From contig JAJEBY010000003.1 in the NCBI GenBank assembly GCA_022822305.1, positions 558,001 through 622,000 on the forward strand: a DNA stretch of 64,000 nucleotides, in the 5' to 3' direction. This stretch comes from Anaerolineae bacterium (lineage in GTDB: Bacteria > Chloroflexota > Anaerolineae > Aggregatilineales > Phototrophicaceae). Below the pieces are notes generated by a model, which saw nothing but the letters and a program-made list of their open reading frames with translations, was not told the origin of the DNA and did not search any database. The position numbers were made by a program, and so were the translations under genes. This document shows, one piece after another, positions 18,704 to 27,878 of the stretch; position 1 is the first letter of the stretch; every line of letters begins with the position of its first letter.

Positions 18704-19729
18704 CTACTCCAGCCGAATCCGCGGATCGAGGATGACGTACATGATATCGGAAAGCAGCACGCCCATGATGAACATGATGGATGCGACCACGACAGAACCC
18801 ATCACCAGCGGATAATCTCGCGTAAAGACGGCGTCAATAATCAGTTTGCCCATCCCGGGCCATTGAAAGACCTGCTCGATAATCACTGAACCGGCCAAGA
18901 GCGTGCCAATTGACGGCCCCAAAAATGTCGCCACGGGCAGCAAGCCGTTGCGCAGGGCATGGCGAAACCAGACTGCTCGCGACTGCAGACCCTTGGCATA
19001 GGCAGTGCGGACATAATCCTGCTGCAGCACTTCGAGTATTTGTGTCCGCGTGAATCGCGAAATGAAGGCGATGGTATTGAGCGACAAGACCGACACCGGC
19101 ATGATCATGTAACGCAGCGCGTCGCCGAAGGGTTGGGGACCGCGCTGGGTGATATTGCGCATGCCGCTAATCGGCAGCAGGTCAAGTTGCACGCCGAATA
19201 CAATTATCAGCAGCAATCCCAGCCAGAAGGCGGGCACGGCGTTGCCGATGACGGACACGACGCGAATGACCTGGTCAATCCAGGTGCGATGAAATACGGC
19301 CGCGAGCACGCCCAGCGTCACACCGATGAAATAGCCGAGCGCCAGCGCCGCTACGCCGAGTCGCAGCGTGGCCGGAATGCGCTGGACGATCAGATCCATG
19401 ACCGGACGCCTCTGTTTGATGGATTGGCCGAGGTCGCCGCGCAGCAGCCCAAGACGGTCGCCGGGTTTGTCGCCGATGCCATCGCCGTCGATATCGATTT
19501 GTGTCCAGTCGTTGCCGATTAGCCAATAGACATATTGCACGAGCGGGGGCTGGTCCAAGCCCAATTGCCGCCGCAAGGACGCGATCGCTTCAGGCGAGGG
19601 ATTGGGCGAATAGGTGATCATGGCGACAGGATCGCCCGGCGCCGATATCATGATCATAAACGACAATATCGTCACGCCGAAAAAGGTCGGGATCGCCTGT
19701 AAGACTCGACGTTGCAAATACTTGAACAT
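18704..19729 (-). CDS. ABC permease, OppB/DppB type
   Basis: Inner-membrane permease of 341 residues. The start MFKYLQRRVLQAIPTFFGVTILSF is the classic OppB/DppB opening, followed by a long extracytoplasmic loop (about 35-100) and five more helices. The docking loop is RTAYAKGLQSRAVWFRHALRNGLLP. Residues GDLGQSIKQRRPVMDLI match the family segment after the loop. It is first in a two-gene leftward operon with the OppC-type gene. Upstream is the 298-bp gap shared with the divergent pst operon. Confidence 0.9.
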   Translation of the reverse strand: MFKYLQRRVLQAIPTFFGVTILSFMIMISAPGDPVAMITYSPNPSPEAIASLRRQLGLDQPPLVQYVYWLIGNDWTQIDIDGDGIGDKPGDRLGLLRGDLGQSIKQRRPVMDLIVQRIPATLRLGVAALALGYFIGVTLGVLAAVFHRTWIDQVIRVVSVIGNAVPAFWLGLLLIIVFGVQLDLLPISGMRNITQRGPQPFGDALRYMIMPVSVLSLNTIAFISRFTRTQILEVLQQDYVRTAYAKGLQSRAVWFRHALRNGLLPVATFLGPSIGTLLAGSVIIEQVFQWPGMGKLIIDAVFTRDYPLVMGSVVVASIMFIMGVLLSDIMYVILDPRIRLE

Positions 19730-20027
19730 TAGATCGACAACCTTGGCAATTCAAGCTCAACTGATTCTATCGCCAGATGGCGAAATCACAAGTGCGCCGC
19801 TGCGCTCCGGCGTGGAAAGACCGCAGGACGTTTGAATAGCGACGACAGCCGTTCAAGTTAACACTATTATGGTAGAGTAAAGAATAGTTTTGCAGGGCAT
19901 AACGCGACTGCTATACGCGATTAAATCTGTCTCCGCCGCAATTAACAGTGTGCGCCTAGACTGACCCCGGTACTCTTGAAACATCCTTTCCGTCAATCTG
20001 TTTAATCTTCAGGAGAGTGTCTAAGAC
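19730..20027. other. Divergent intergenic region between opp-type permeases and pst operon
   Basis: No gene is seen here. It must hold the pst promoter and the leftward permease promoter. A weak rightward candidate is TTAACA at 19858-19863 with AAGAAT 16 nt later. A clear Pho-box repeat was not found by eye. AGGAGAG at about 20012-20018 is the likely pstS ribosome binding site. Confidence 0.5.
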
Positions 20028-21860
20028 ATGCAGAAAGTACGCCTTGCTTCACTGCTTCTCGTATTTGTCGTGGTTCTGACCAGCGCATTGGAGATTGGTC
20101 ATGGACTTCCCGAAGTGGATCCGCTGGATTACTCCGAGGGCGATATCATCACCGCCGGCAGCTCAACCGTCTTCCCGCTGAGCGAACGCATGGCTGAAGT
20201 TTGGACCGACGCCGGCGGCGTCGCGCCATCCATCGCCTCGATTGGCTCCGGCGCCGGCTTTGAACGCTTTTGCGTCGAAGGCGAAACCGATATCAGCAAC
20301 GCGTCGCGCGCGATCAAGGACAGCGAAGTTGAATCCTGCAACGCCATCGGCCGCGACCCGATTGAATTCCGTGTCGGTACCGACGCCTTGGCAGTTACTG
20401 TTTCCTCCGCGAATGACTTCGTCAGCGATGTCACGCTGGACGAACTGGCGATGATTTTCAGCGCGGCTGATACCTGGTCGGACGTGCGCGCCGAATGGCC
20501 CGACGAAGCCATCCAGCGTTTCATCCCCGGCACCGACAGCGGCACCTTCGATTACTTCGTGGAAGAGGTATTCGATGAAGATGAAGAGCCGATCTTGAGC
20601 GCCAACCCGCAGCTGTCCGAAGATGACAATGTCCTGGTGCAAGGCATCACCGGCAGCCCATACGCCATCGGATTCTTCGGTTACGCTTACTATGTCGAGA
20701 ATGCGGATGTCCTGAACATCCTCAACATTGAGGGCATCGAGCCCAATGCGCGGACTACCGATGACGGCAGCTATCCGCTGGCGCGTCCGCTGTACATTTA
20801 CAGCGATGCCGGCATCATGGCCGAAAAGCCGCAGGTCAACGCCTTCATCAACTTCTACTTGACGCATGTCAACGACGAAGTCGTCGATGTCGGTTACTTC
20901 CCGGCTTCAGAATACGCTTTCTCCGGCGCGATTGATGCCTGGCGCGCAGCCAATGGCATGGAGGCCCTGCACAGTATGTCGATGATGGATGACATCGTGC
21001 TGCCAGAAGTGGATCCGCTCGACTATAGCGAAGGCGACATCATCACTGCCGGCAGTTCCACCGTGTTCCCGCTGAGCGAACGCATGGCCGAGCTGTGGAC
21101 GGATGAAGGCGGCGTGGCGCCATCAATCGCCTCGATTGGCTCCGGCGCCGGTTTCGAACGCTTCTGCGTCGAAGGCGAGACCGATATCAGCAACGCGTCG
21201 CGCGCGATCAAGGACAGCGAACGTGAATCCTGCAATGCCATCGGCCGCGAGGCGATTGAATTCCGCGTCGGTACCGATGCGCTGGCGGTTACCGTTTCCT
21301 CCGCGAATGACTTCGTAAGCGATGTCACGCTGGAAGAACTGGCGATGATCTTCAGCGCGGCCGATACCTGGTCGGACGTGCGCGCCGAATGGCCCGACGA
21401 AGCCATCCAGCGTTTCATCCCCGGCACCGACAGCGGCACCTTCGATTACTTCGTGGAAGAGGTATTCGATGAAGATGAAGAGCCGATCCTGAGCGCCAAC
21501 CCGCAGCTGTCCGAAGATGACAATGTCCTGGTGCAAGGCATCACCGGCAGCCCATACGCCATCGGATTCTTCGGTTACGCTTACTATGTCGAGAATGCGG
21601 ATGTCTTGAACATCCTCAATATTGAGGGCATCGAGCCCAATGCGCAGACCACCGATGACGGCAGCTATCCGCTGGCGCGTCCGCTGTACATTTACAGCGA
21701 TGCCGGCATCATGGCCGAAAAGTCTCAGGTCGCCGCTTTCATCAGCTTCTACCTCAGCAAAGTCAATGACGAGGTAATCGATGTGGGTTACTTCCCTGCT
21801 TCGCCGTCGGCGCTGAACGCCGCCAAGCAGGCGTTCCTGGACGCCACGACGGGAATGTAG
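20028..21860 (+). CDS. pstS: Phosphate-binding protein PstS, tandemly duplicated
   Basis: Extracytoplasmic phosphate-binding protein, 610 residues against about 300-350 for a normal PstS. After a signal peptide (about 1-26) come two consecutive periplasmic binding domains with a period of 298 residues: copy 1 about 27-324, copy 2 about 325-610. Each has the phosphate-loop motif [12 protein letters not shown], the second loop IGSGAGFERFC and the [10 protein letters not shown] loop. The copies are nearly identical. Between 20469 and about 20730, copy 1 differs from copy 2 (offset 894 bp) at only about three bases, while the edges differ more, which suggests gene conversion or a recent duplication. 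It heads the pst operon. Two ligand sites per polypeptide are expected; no lipobox is present. Confidence 0.9.
   Translation: MQKVRLASLLLVFVVVLTSALEIGHGLPEVDPLDYSEGDIITAGSSTVFPLSERMAEVWTDAGGVAPSIASIGSGAGFERFCVEGETDISNASRAIKDSEVESCNAIGRDPIEFRVGTDALAVTVSSANDFVSDVTLDELAMIFSAADTWSDVRAEWPDEAIQRFIPGTDSGTFDYFVEEVFDEDEEPILSANPQLSEDDNVLVQGITGSPYAIGFFGYAYYVENADVLNILNIEGIEPNARTTDDGSYPLARPLYIYSDAGIMAEKPQVNAFINFYLTHVNDEVVDVGYFPASEYAFSGAIDAWRAANGMEALHSMSMMDDIVLPEVDPLDYSEGDIITAGSSTVFPLSERMAELWTDEGGVAPSIASIGSGAGFERFCVEGETDISNASRAIKDSERESCNAIGREAIEFRVGTDALAVTVSSANDFVSDVTLEELAMIFSAADTWSDVRAEWPDEAIQRFIPGTDSGTFDYFVEEVFDEDEEPILSANPQLSEDDNVLVQGITGSPYAIGFFGYAYYVENADVLNILNIEGIEPNAQTTDDGSYPLARPLYIYSDAGIMAEKSQVAAFISFYLSKVNDEVIDVGYFPASPSALNAAKQAFLDATTGM
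20106..21860 (+). repeat. 894-bp direct tandem repeat within pstS
   Basis: Unit 1 is 20106-20999 and unit 2 is 21000-21860, in the same frame, with the junction at the repeated LPEVDPLDYSEGD segment. Identity is highest in the centre of the unit and lower near the two ends. Such an array is a target for unequal recombination. Confidence 0.9.
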
Positions 21861-21880
21861 CGCGACGACAGATAGTCATA

Positions 21881-21926
21881 GTTGCGGGGTTTCGGTATGA
21901 TGCTGTCGTGCCGCAAACCTCGCAAC
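21881..21926 (+). promoter_or_regulatory. Intercistronic stem-loop between pstS and pstC
   Basis: Arms GTTGCGGGGTTTCGG (21881-21895) and CCGCAAACCTCGCAAC (21911-21926) pair with one mismatch and one bulge around a 15-nt loop. There is no T-run, so full termination is unlikely. A processing or attenuation hairpin that keeps binding protein in excess over permease is the usual reason for such a structure; this is inference. Confidence 0.5.
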
Positions 21927-22020
21927 TTGCCGGAAGCCGGCCAGGCTGACGACAAAGCGACGTAGCGCTCACAATGGCGACTGTCATGGTGAGCGCATTT
22001 GCGCGAAAGAAGAGAGTACC

Positions 22021-24102
22021 ATGAGTGACCTCGATCATCCGGACTTGACGCGTCATCTCGTTGAGACCAATAGCGGCAATCTCAACTTGAAACACAAATT
22101 CAAATGGCACGAGGCCGTCATTCAAGTCAGTTTGTTTGCCTGCGGCCTGCTATCCATCTTCACGACCCTCGGCATTATTCTGGTTTTGGGCAATGAGTCG
22201 ATTTCATTTTTCACCCGTGATCAGTGGGTGAACACCAATCGCGCCATCCTGAGCGATATGGATGACCGCGCCGGCAGCGTCAGGGTTCAGCCGGGTAAAG
22301 CGCTGGAGTCCATCGAAAACGGCGGCGCCATCCGCATCGGTCAAGAAGTGATGGAAGTCATCAAGTTCCAGAACAATCAGGTCGAAATCGATGTGCTGGG
22401 CACCGGTGGCGGATTCGACCGCTGGTGCGCAAGCGAACAAGACTTGGCGGCAGCGCAAGCGCCTCGTCCACATATCGTCAATGCCAGCCGCCCGGTCAAA
22501 GCAGGCGAGATTGAGACTTGCGCCGGAGCCGGCATAACGCCGATTCCCTTCCTCGTCGGCGCCGATGCCCTGGCCATCACCGTCAGTTCCGATAACGACT
22601 TCATTACTGAGTTGACCTTCGCGGAATTGCAGATGATTTTCGGCGAGGCGGACACCTGGTCGCAGGTGCGGTCGGCCTGGCCCGACGAGCCGATACAGTT
22701 GGTCATCCCGGGCACGGACAGCGGCACCTTCGATTTCTTCGTTGAAGAAGTGTTTGACGACGATCCGGCGGCGATGCTGGGGCAATCGCCAATCATGTCG
22801 GAAAATGATAATCAGCTGGTGGGCAGCATTCACCGCAATCCTTATAGCATCGGGTTTTTCGGTTTCGCATATTACCTGGCCAACAGCGATGACTTGAAGA
22901 TTCTGACCCTGGATGGCGTTGCGCCGTCGGCGGAGTCGGTGGAAGACGGCAGTTACGCCTTGTCGCGGCCGCTCTTTATCTACAGCGATGCCGATATCAT
23001 GCGCGAGCATCCCCAGATCGCCGATTTCATCAGCTATTATCTCGAGCATGTTAGCGATGTAATTGTCGATGTTGGCTATTTCCAGGCATCGCAGCGTGCG
23101 CAGGCAACAGCGAGAGATGAGTTGCGGCGGGCGACGGACGATGCCTACAGCCGAACCGCTGATCCAGCCGAAGCCGCCGGTGAAATCATCGCCGCGGGAA
23201 GTTCGACCGTTTTCCCTTTGAGCGAGCGCATCGGCGAAATGTTCGTCGAGGACGGTTACTTGCCGCGCCTCGAGGTCAAGCGCGGCATCCGCGGCGAGAA
23301 CACCATCGCGCCGCACAGCGCGGGCGTCGCCGTAGAAGTCAACGACAGACCCACCATCATCGAGTTTTTCACCAACACCAGCTGGATTCCGGCGATTGGC
23401 GAATTTGGCGTCATTCCGCTGATCAACGCCACGCTGATGACCAGCACCATCGCCATGTTGGTGGCATTGCCGCTGGGCATTGGCGCGGCCGTCTATCTCA
23501 GCGAATACGCCGGACCGAAGCTGCGCAGTACGCTGAAGCCGGCCCTCGAGATTTTGGCGGGCATCCCGACCGTGGTCTATGGTTATTTCGCGCTGACGTT
23601 CATGACGCCCTTGCTGCGCGCTATATTCGGCGTCGAGATCGTCAACATTTACAATACCGCGTCGGCGGGTGTGGTGGTCGGCATCTTGATCATTCCGCTG
23701 ATCAGCTCGATGAGCGAAGACGCGTTGCACGCCGTGCCCCAGGCCTTGCGAGAAGCCAGCTACGGGCTGGGCGCGACCAAATTGGAAACGGTCACGAGGG
23801 TGGTGATGCCCGCGGCGCTATCCGGCATCCTGGCGGCATTCATCGTGGCGATATCGCGCGCGATCGGCGAGACGATGATCGTGGCGATCGCGGCCGGCGC
23901 CGGGCCCAACTTCAGCTTCAATCCCTTTGATTCCGCCGAAACCATGACCGGGCATATCGCGCGGATTAGCGGCGGCGACTTGAGTTACGACTCCATCGAT
24001 TACAACAGTATCTTCGCCATCGGTCTCACCCTGTTTCTGATGACGTTCATGCTCAATGTTTTGAGCCGCGTCATCATCAGCCGCTTCCGGGAGGCCTACT
24101 AA
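22021..24102 (+). CDS. pstC: PstC permease with inserted, circularly permuted phosphate-binding domain
   Basis: A 693-residue protein; ordinary PstC is about 300-330. Membrane helix 1 is at about 32-56. The C-terminal part from about 445 is a normal PstC core with ELxxLP-type docking loop ([21 protein letters not shown], near 575-595). Between lie about 390 extracytoplasmic residues. Residues about 120-357 match PstS from its second strand onward ([31 protein letters not shown]). The PstS beginning ([22 protein letters not shown]) comes afterwards, at about 387-408, so the domain is circularly permuted. The insert splits a small beta-domain ([14 protein letters not shown] at 103-116 and [20 protein letters not shown] at 417-436). 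The stop overlaps the pstA start (TAATG). Phosphate channel role is firm; binding by the insert is inferred. Confidence 0.88.
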   Translation: MSDLDHPDLTRHLVETNSGNLNLKHKFKWHEAVIQVSLFACGLLSIFTTLGIILVLGNESISFFTRDQWVNTNRAILSDMDDRAGSVRVQPGKALESIENGGAIRIGQEVMEVIKFQNNQVEIDVLGTGGGFDRWCASEQDLAAAQAPRPHIVNASRPVKAGEIETCAGAGITPIPFLVGADALAITVSSDNDFITELTFAELQMIFGEADTWSQVRSAWPDEPIQLVIPGTDSGTFDFFVEEVFDDDPAAMLGQSPIMSENDNQLVGSIHRNPYSIGFFGFAYYLANSDDLKILTLDGVAPSAESVEDGSYALSRPLFIYSDADIMREHPQIADFISYYLEHVSDVIVDVGYFQASQRAQATARDELRRATDDAYSRTADPAEAAGEIIAAGSSTVFPLSERIGEMFVEDGYLPRLEVKRGIRGENTIAPHSAGVAVEVNDRPTIIEFFTNTSWIPAIGEFGVIPLINATLMTSTIAMLVALPLGIGAAVYLSEYAGPKLRSTLKPALEILAGIPTVVYGYFALTFMTPLLRAIFGVEIVNIYNTASAGVVVGILIIPLISSMSEDALHAVPQALREASYGLGATKLETVTRVVMPAALSGILAAFIVAISRAIGETMIVAIAAGAGPNFSFNPFDSAETMTGHIARISGGDLSYDSIDYNSIFAIGLTLFLMTFMLNVLSRVIISRFREAY

Positions 24103-25961
24103 TGGCGCAGGTCCACAGCAACGGGAGCAACAAGGACGCTGGCATGAACGAGCAGCCGGAAGCTGGCTTGAACGACATGATGACCGGCCAGCTCTATATG
24201 CCCAAGGAATCAGACTTTTTCCGCCACCTGGAGCAGCGGCATCGTCGCGGCAAAATCGGTCGGCTCTTCAATTACATCTCCATTGCCGTGGCCGGGCTGG
24301 CGCTGATGGCGCTCGTTCTCAATGTCGTCAACGAGGCCTTCGGTACGGTCGGCGTGGTCAATACCATCGAACCGGAGACCTTGACCGATGGGCGGCCGCT
24401 GGGCGCGCTGAGCAGCGATGAACTGGCGATGATCCTGGCGGACAACGCTGGCGCACGTCTGCGTGTGCTGATCAGGGATACCATCAGCCAGGTCGACAAC
24501 GCTGTCTTCACGCGCTCCACCGTCGCCGACATTGTTGGCGACGGCGATGTGGACGCGGCGATCGCCGATGAGTTGCTCAAAAACATCAGCCGGGAGGAGC
24601 AAGCGGGCTTGCTGGCGCGCTATGCCGGCAAGACGGCGCTGCGGCGGCTGGTGCTGGAAGAAGTGGTCGAACAGCAGGTGATTGCCAGCTTCCCGCTTGC
24701 CGACGCCATTTTCAATTTCGAAGCGACAAAAGCCGAGATTGAAGGCCCGATACTGGAAGCCTATGCGAAGAAGCAGGGCCTGGATGAAGCCAAGGTAGGT
24801 GTCATCCGATACTACAGTTGGCTGGATGGAGAATTCCTAGCCACGCCGATGTCCAGCACACCGGCGCTGGCGGGCGTGCGCACCGCTCTGATTGGATCAG
24901 TCGGTTTGATGATCGTGGTCATTCTGGTCTCGCTGCCGATCGGCGTCGGCGCCGCAATCTATCTGGAGGAATATGCCGAGCACGGCTTCGTCAATCGCTT
25001 GATCGAGACCAATGTGCGCAACCTGGCAGGTGTGCCTTCGATCATTTATGGCATGTTGGGTCTGGCGATCTTCGTTCGCGCGCTGGCGCCTTTCTCCAGC
25101 GGGCTGATCTTCCACTACAACTTTGACGCGCCCGATGTCGCGGCCGTCGTCGAACGCATCGCGCCCGTTTTCGATGGCGCTATTCGCTTAGATGGGCAGA
25201 CTATCGTCAGCGATTCCGATTTGATTGATGCGCAGATGGCGCAGAATCTGGTGGATACATTCTTGCATTTCGGTACGCCCAGCCTGACCATGCAGGGCAA
25301 CTCCGATATTCGCGAGCTGTCCGATGCGCTGGCGGCGGCCCTGGATACAACCGTCGATGTGGTTCCCGTGCGGGCCGATGAGGCGCACGATATCGACATC
25401 CGCGGGAACTACTTCCGTTTTGATGTCGCCGGCGACGCCGGCCTTTCCGATGCGGTTTTCGACGAGCTGATGGCGAAGCTGGCGCGCATAAACAGCTTTG
25501 CGCCCAACGGCCGCACCCTGATTTCGGCCGGCTTGACGTTGGTGCTGTTGATATTGCCCATCATCATCATTAACGCGCAGGAAGCGATACGCGCCGTGCC
25601 TTATGCCATTCGCGAGGCTTCGTATGGGCTGGGCGCGACCCGCTGGCAGACGATCTGGAATCAGGTGCTGCCCGCCGCCACCCCCGGCATCATGACCGGC
25701 ACTATCTTGTCGGTGTCGCGCGCCGTCGGGGAAACCGCGCCCTTGATCGTGGTTGGCGCCGCGACCTTCCTGCTGACCGACCCCACGAGCCCATTTTCGC
25801 AGTTTACGGCGATGCCGATTCAAATCTACCAGTGGACCGCGCGTCCACAGGGACAATTTGCCGATATCGCCGCGGCGGCGATCATCGTGCTGCTGGCGCT
25901 GATGCTGACGTTGAACGCCACGGCTATTTTCCTCCGCAATCGTTATTCGATAAGGTTTTAA
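24102..25961 (+). CDS. pstA: PstA permease with two large extra loops
   Basis: Second phosphate channel subunit, 619 residues versus about 280-300 normally. Helix 1 is at about 57-77. An extra segment of about 175 residues (80-258, helical, charged) separates it from helix 2 (about 259-281). A second insert of about 135 residues (335-470) lies after the RNLAGVPSIIYGMLGLAIFV region. The C-terminal core has the docking loop [21 protein letters not shown] (about 502-522). Neither insert resembles a known domain to me. Both should lie outside the membrane, facing the enlarged PstS and PstC parts. The start shares one base with the pstC stop; pstB follows after 3 nt. Confidence 0.88.
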   Translation: MAQVHSNGSNKDAGMNEQPEAGLNDMMTGQLYMPKESDFFRHLEQRHRRGKIGRLFNYISIAVAGLALMALVLNVVNEAFGTVGVVNTIEPETLTDGRPLGALSSDELAMILADNAGARLRVLIRDTISQVDNAVFTRSTVADIVGDGDVDAAIADELLKNISREEQAGLLARYAGKTALRRLVLEEVVEQQVIASFPLADAIFNFEATKAEIEGPILEAYAKKQGLDEAKVGVIRYYSWLDGEFLATPMSSTPALAGVRTALIGSVGLMIVVILVSLPIGVGAAIYLEEYAEHGFVNRLIETNVRNLAGVPSIIYGMLGLAIFVRALAPFSSGLIFHYNFDAPDVAAVVERIAPVFDGAIRLDGQTIVSDSDLIDAQMAQNLVDTFLHFGTPSLTMQGNSDIRELSDALAAALDTTVDVVPVRADEAHDIDIRGNYFRFDVAGDAGLSDAVFDELMAKLARINSFAPNGRTLISAGLTLVLLILPIIIINAQEAIRAVPYAIREASYGLGATRWQTIWNQVLPAATPGIMTGTILSVSRAVGETAPLIVVGAATFLLTDPTSPFSQFTAMPIQIYQWTARPQGQFADIAAAAIIVLLALMLTLNATAIFLRNRYSIRF

Positions 25962-25964
25962 GCC

Positions 25965-26786
25965 ATGCAAGTACAAGAACAAATTCGTACCGATACCGAT
26001 GTAGTCATGGAGTTGCGCGATTGCAGCTTCTATTATGGCAGCTACCGGGCGGTGGCCGATATCAGCCTGCCGATATATCGCAACAAGATCACCGCCTTCA
26101 TCGGGCCCTCCGGCTGCGGCAAAACCACCGTGCTGCGCGGCATCAACCGTATGCTGGAACTGGTCCCCGGCGCGCGGGTCGAGGGCGAGATCGTCTATCG
26201 CGGCAGGAATCTATATGCTGAAAACGTTGATCCGGTGGAAGTTCGACGGCGCATCGGCATGGTCTTTCAAAAGCCGAATCCCTTCCCCAAGAGCATCTAC
26301 GACAATGTGGCCTATGGGCCGCGGCTGTTAGGCGTCACCAAGAAGAGCATTCTCGACGAGATAGTCGAACGCAGCCTGCGCGGAGCGTCGCTCTGGGACG
26401 AGGTCAGCGGCGATTTGAAAAAATCCGGCCTGGCGCTTTCGGGTGGTCAGCAGCAGCGGCTTTGCATCGCGCGGGCAATCGCCGTCGAGCCGGATGTGAT
26501 CTTGATGGACGAGCCATGCTCGGCGCTCGATCCCATCGCCACCCAGCGCATTGAGGAGTTGATGTGGGAGCTGCAGGAAGCGTACACCATCGTCACCGTG
26601 ACCCACAACATGCAGCAGGCGCAGCGCGCTTCCGACTACACGGCCTTTTACAATATCCGCAAGACTGTGGATAACGGTCAGGAGCTGCGTTGGGGCGAGC
26701 TGGTCGAATACAACTTCACCGACGAAGTCTTCGGAAACCCGGCGTTGCAGGAGACGGCTGATTATATCGCCGGGCGGTTTGGCTAG
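25965..26786 (+). CDS. pstB: Phosphate ABC transporter ATPase PstB
   Basis: ATPase energising the phosphate channel, 273 residues, normal size. Walker A is GPSGCGKTT at 47-55, the Q-loop lies in [22 protein letters not shown] (a PstB hallmark), the signature is LSGGQQQRL, Walker B is [13 protein letters not shown], and the H-loop is TVTHNMQQA. The A-x-R-x-SDYTAFY segment after the H-loop also fits PstB. It is the last gene of the operon; phoU is not seen in the window. Unlike PstS, PstC and PstA it has no unusual additions, so the cytoplasmic side of the system is conventional. Confidence 0.96.
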   Translation: MQVQEQIRTDTDVVMELRDCSFYYGSYRAVADISLPIYRNKITAFIGPSGCGKTTVLRGINRMLELVPGARVEGEIVYRGRNLYAENVDPVEVRRRIGMVFQKPNPFPKSIYDNVAYGPRLLGVTKKSILDEIVERSLRGASLWDEVSGDLKKSGLALSGGQQQRLCIARAIAVEPDVILMDEPCSALDPIATQRIEELMWELQEAYTIVTVTHNMQQAQRASDYTAFYNIRKTVDNGQELRWGELVEYNFTDEVFGNPALQETADYIAGRFG

Positions 26787-26850
26787 AGCGCAGGATTCAA
26801 TCGCGCGACGAAGCAGCGCGTCTCTGTGAGGCGCCCAAAACTACCTGCAC

Positions 26851-26876
26851 GGGCGACCTGATCGGTCGTCCCTGCA
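26851..26876. repeat. GGGCGACC palindrome copy
   Basis: GGGCGACCTGATCGGTCGTCCC forms a short hairpin in the gap between the convergent pst operon and the catabolic cluster. It may help end transcripts from either side. Confidence 0.6.
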
Positions 26877-26910
26877 GATTCCATCATCCGCAGCGCCGAC
26901 ACTTCAGCGC

Positions 26911-27825
26911 CTACTCCAGTCCCGTGATGCGCCGCGCCTCTTCCGGCGTAGCGATCTCGCGGCCGATTTCCCGCGCCAGCTTCACCGCCCGCTCCACCAG
27001 TTGGGCGTTGCTCCGCGCATAGACGCCTTTCTCGATATAGGGACAATCTTCCATGCCCACCCGCACGTGACCGCCGACGGCGATGCCATGCGCGATGGTC
27101 GACCAATAGACCTCCGGCGCCATGCAGCTCATGCTCCAGTTCATATTGTCCGGCAAATGATCGACCATGAACTGAATGCCCTTCGCGGAGGGCGGCGTCC
27201 AGCTCTGGCCCGGCCAGCCGAAGAATAGCGTCCCCCAGAGCGGATCGGGCAGCAGCCCCAGTTCGTCCTGGCGTTGATCGCCGACCCAGAATTCACCCGC
27301 GCGCACTTTCTCGATCGCCCAGAAGGCGCCCGTGCTGAAGCACTCGATCTCGAGCTTGACATCGTTCTCATTCGCCAGCCGCGCATATTCACGCAATTCC
27401 GATATCGGGTGGATCGAATAACAATAGCCGGCCGGCGGATGTTCCGGCACCGGCTGAAAATATTCGTCATGCGAATCGAAGTTGATCGAACTCATATCCG
27501 GTTTGAGCTTCTGCCACAGTTCAATCTTCTGCTCCAGGCGGATACTGGCCAAGCCGAATTGCACAACGGCCCTGCCCGTCTCGCGGATGCGCTCGGTGAT
27601 CTCCGCCCAGCCATCCATGATGGGAATCTGCAGCAAGCGGCCATCGGGCTGAATTTCGGTATCGCTGACATAGGAACCATGGATATGGCAGATCGACGCG
27701 CCGGCATCAATGCAGCGTACATATTCGTCGGCCAGTCCACCTGGATTATCCGGTCGCGGTCCGTGCGGATTATGCGGATAAGTCAAGGTGGTATCGCAGG
27801 TGACGGTGATAACAAGTTTTTCCAT
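26911..27825 (-). CDS. BKACE-family beta-keto acid cleavage enzyme (DUF849)
   Basis: TIM-barrel, zinc-dependent enzyme of the BKACE family (type member 3-keto-5-aminohexanoate cleavage enzyme), which condenses a beta-keto acid with acetyl-CoA to give acetoacetate and a CoA ester. The 304 residues fit the family. Visible are the TVTCDTTLTYPHNPH N-terminal strand, the metal-binding HIHGS motif (about 47-51) and the late VGGHVRVGMEDCPYI segment. The last strongly supports the family, since an R-V-G-x-E-D loop follows the H-x-R-V strand. Substrate is not predictable. It is the last gene of the long leftward catabolic cluster, 53 nt after the alcohol dehydrogenase. Confidence 0.87.
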   Translation of the reverse strand: MEKLVITVTCDTTLTYPHNPHGPRPDNPGGLADEYVRCIDAGASICHIHGSYVSDTEIQPDGRLLQIPIMDGWAEITERIRETGRAVVQFGLASIRLEQKIELWQKLKPDMSSINFDSHDEYFQPVPEHPPAGYCYSIHPISELREYARLANENDVKLEIECFSTGAFWAIEKVRAGEFWVGDQRQDELGLLPDPLWGTLFFGWPGQSWTPPSAKGIQFMVDHLPDNMNWSMSCMAPEVYWSTIAHGIAVGGHVRVGMEDCPYIEKGVYARSNAQLVERAVKLAREIGREIATPEEARRITGLE

Positions 27826-27878
27826 GAGCCATTCTCCCAGTTCAATATTTCTGCAGGACCGATTTTCGCGCCTTCATC

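Noticed and set aside
20106..21860. Tandem repeat as CRISPR or mobile element
   Set aside because: The 894-bp unit is coding, in frame, and a complete binding domain; no spacers or inverted ends.
22204..23730. 508-codon frame antisense to pstC
   Set aside because: No domain features, while the sense frame has clear permease and binding-domain motifs.
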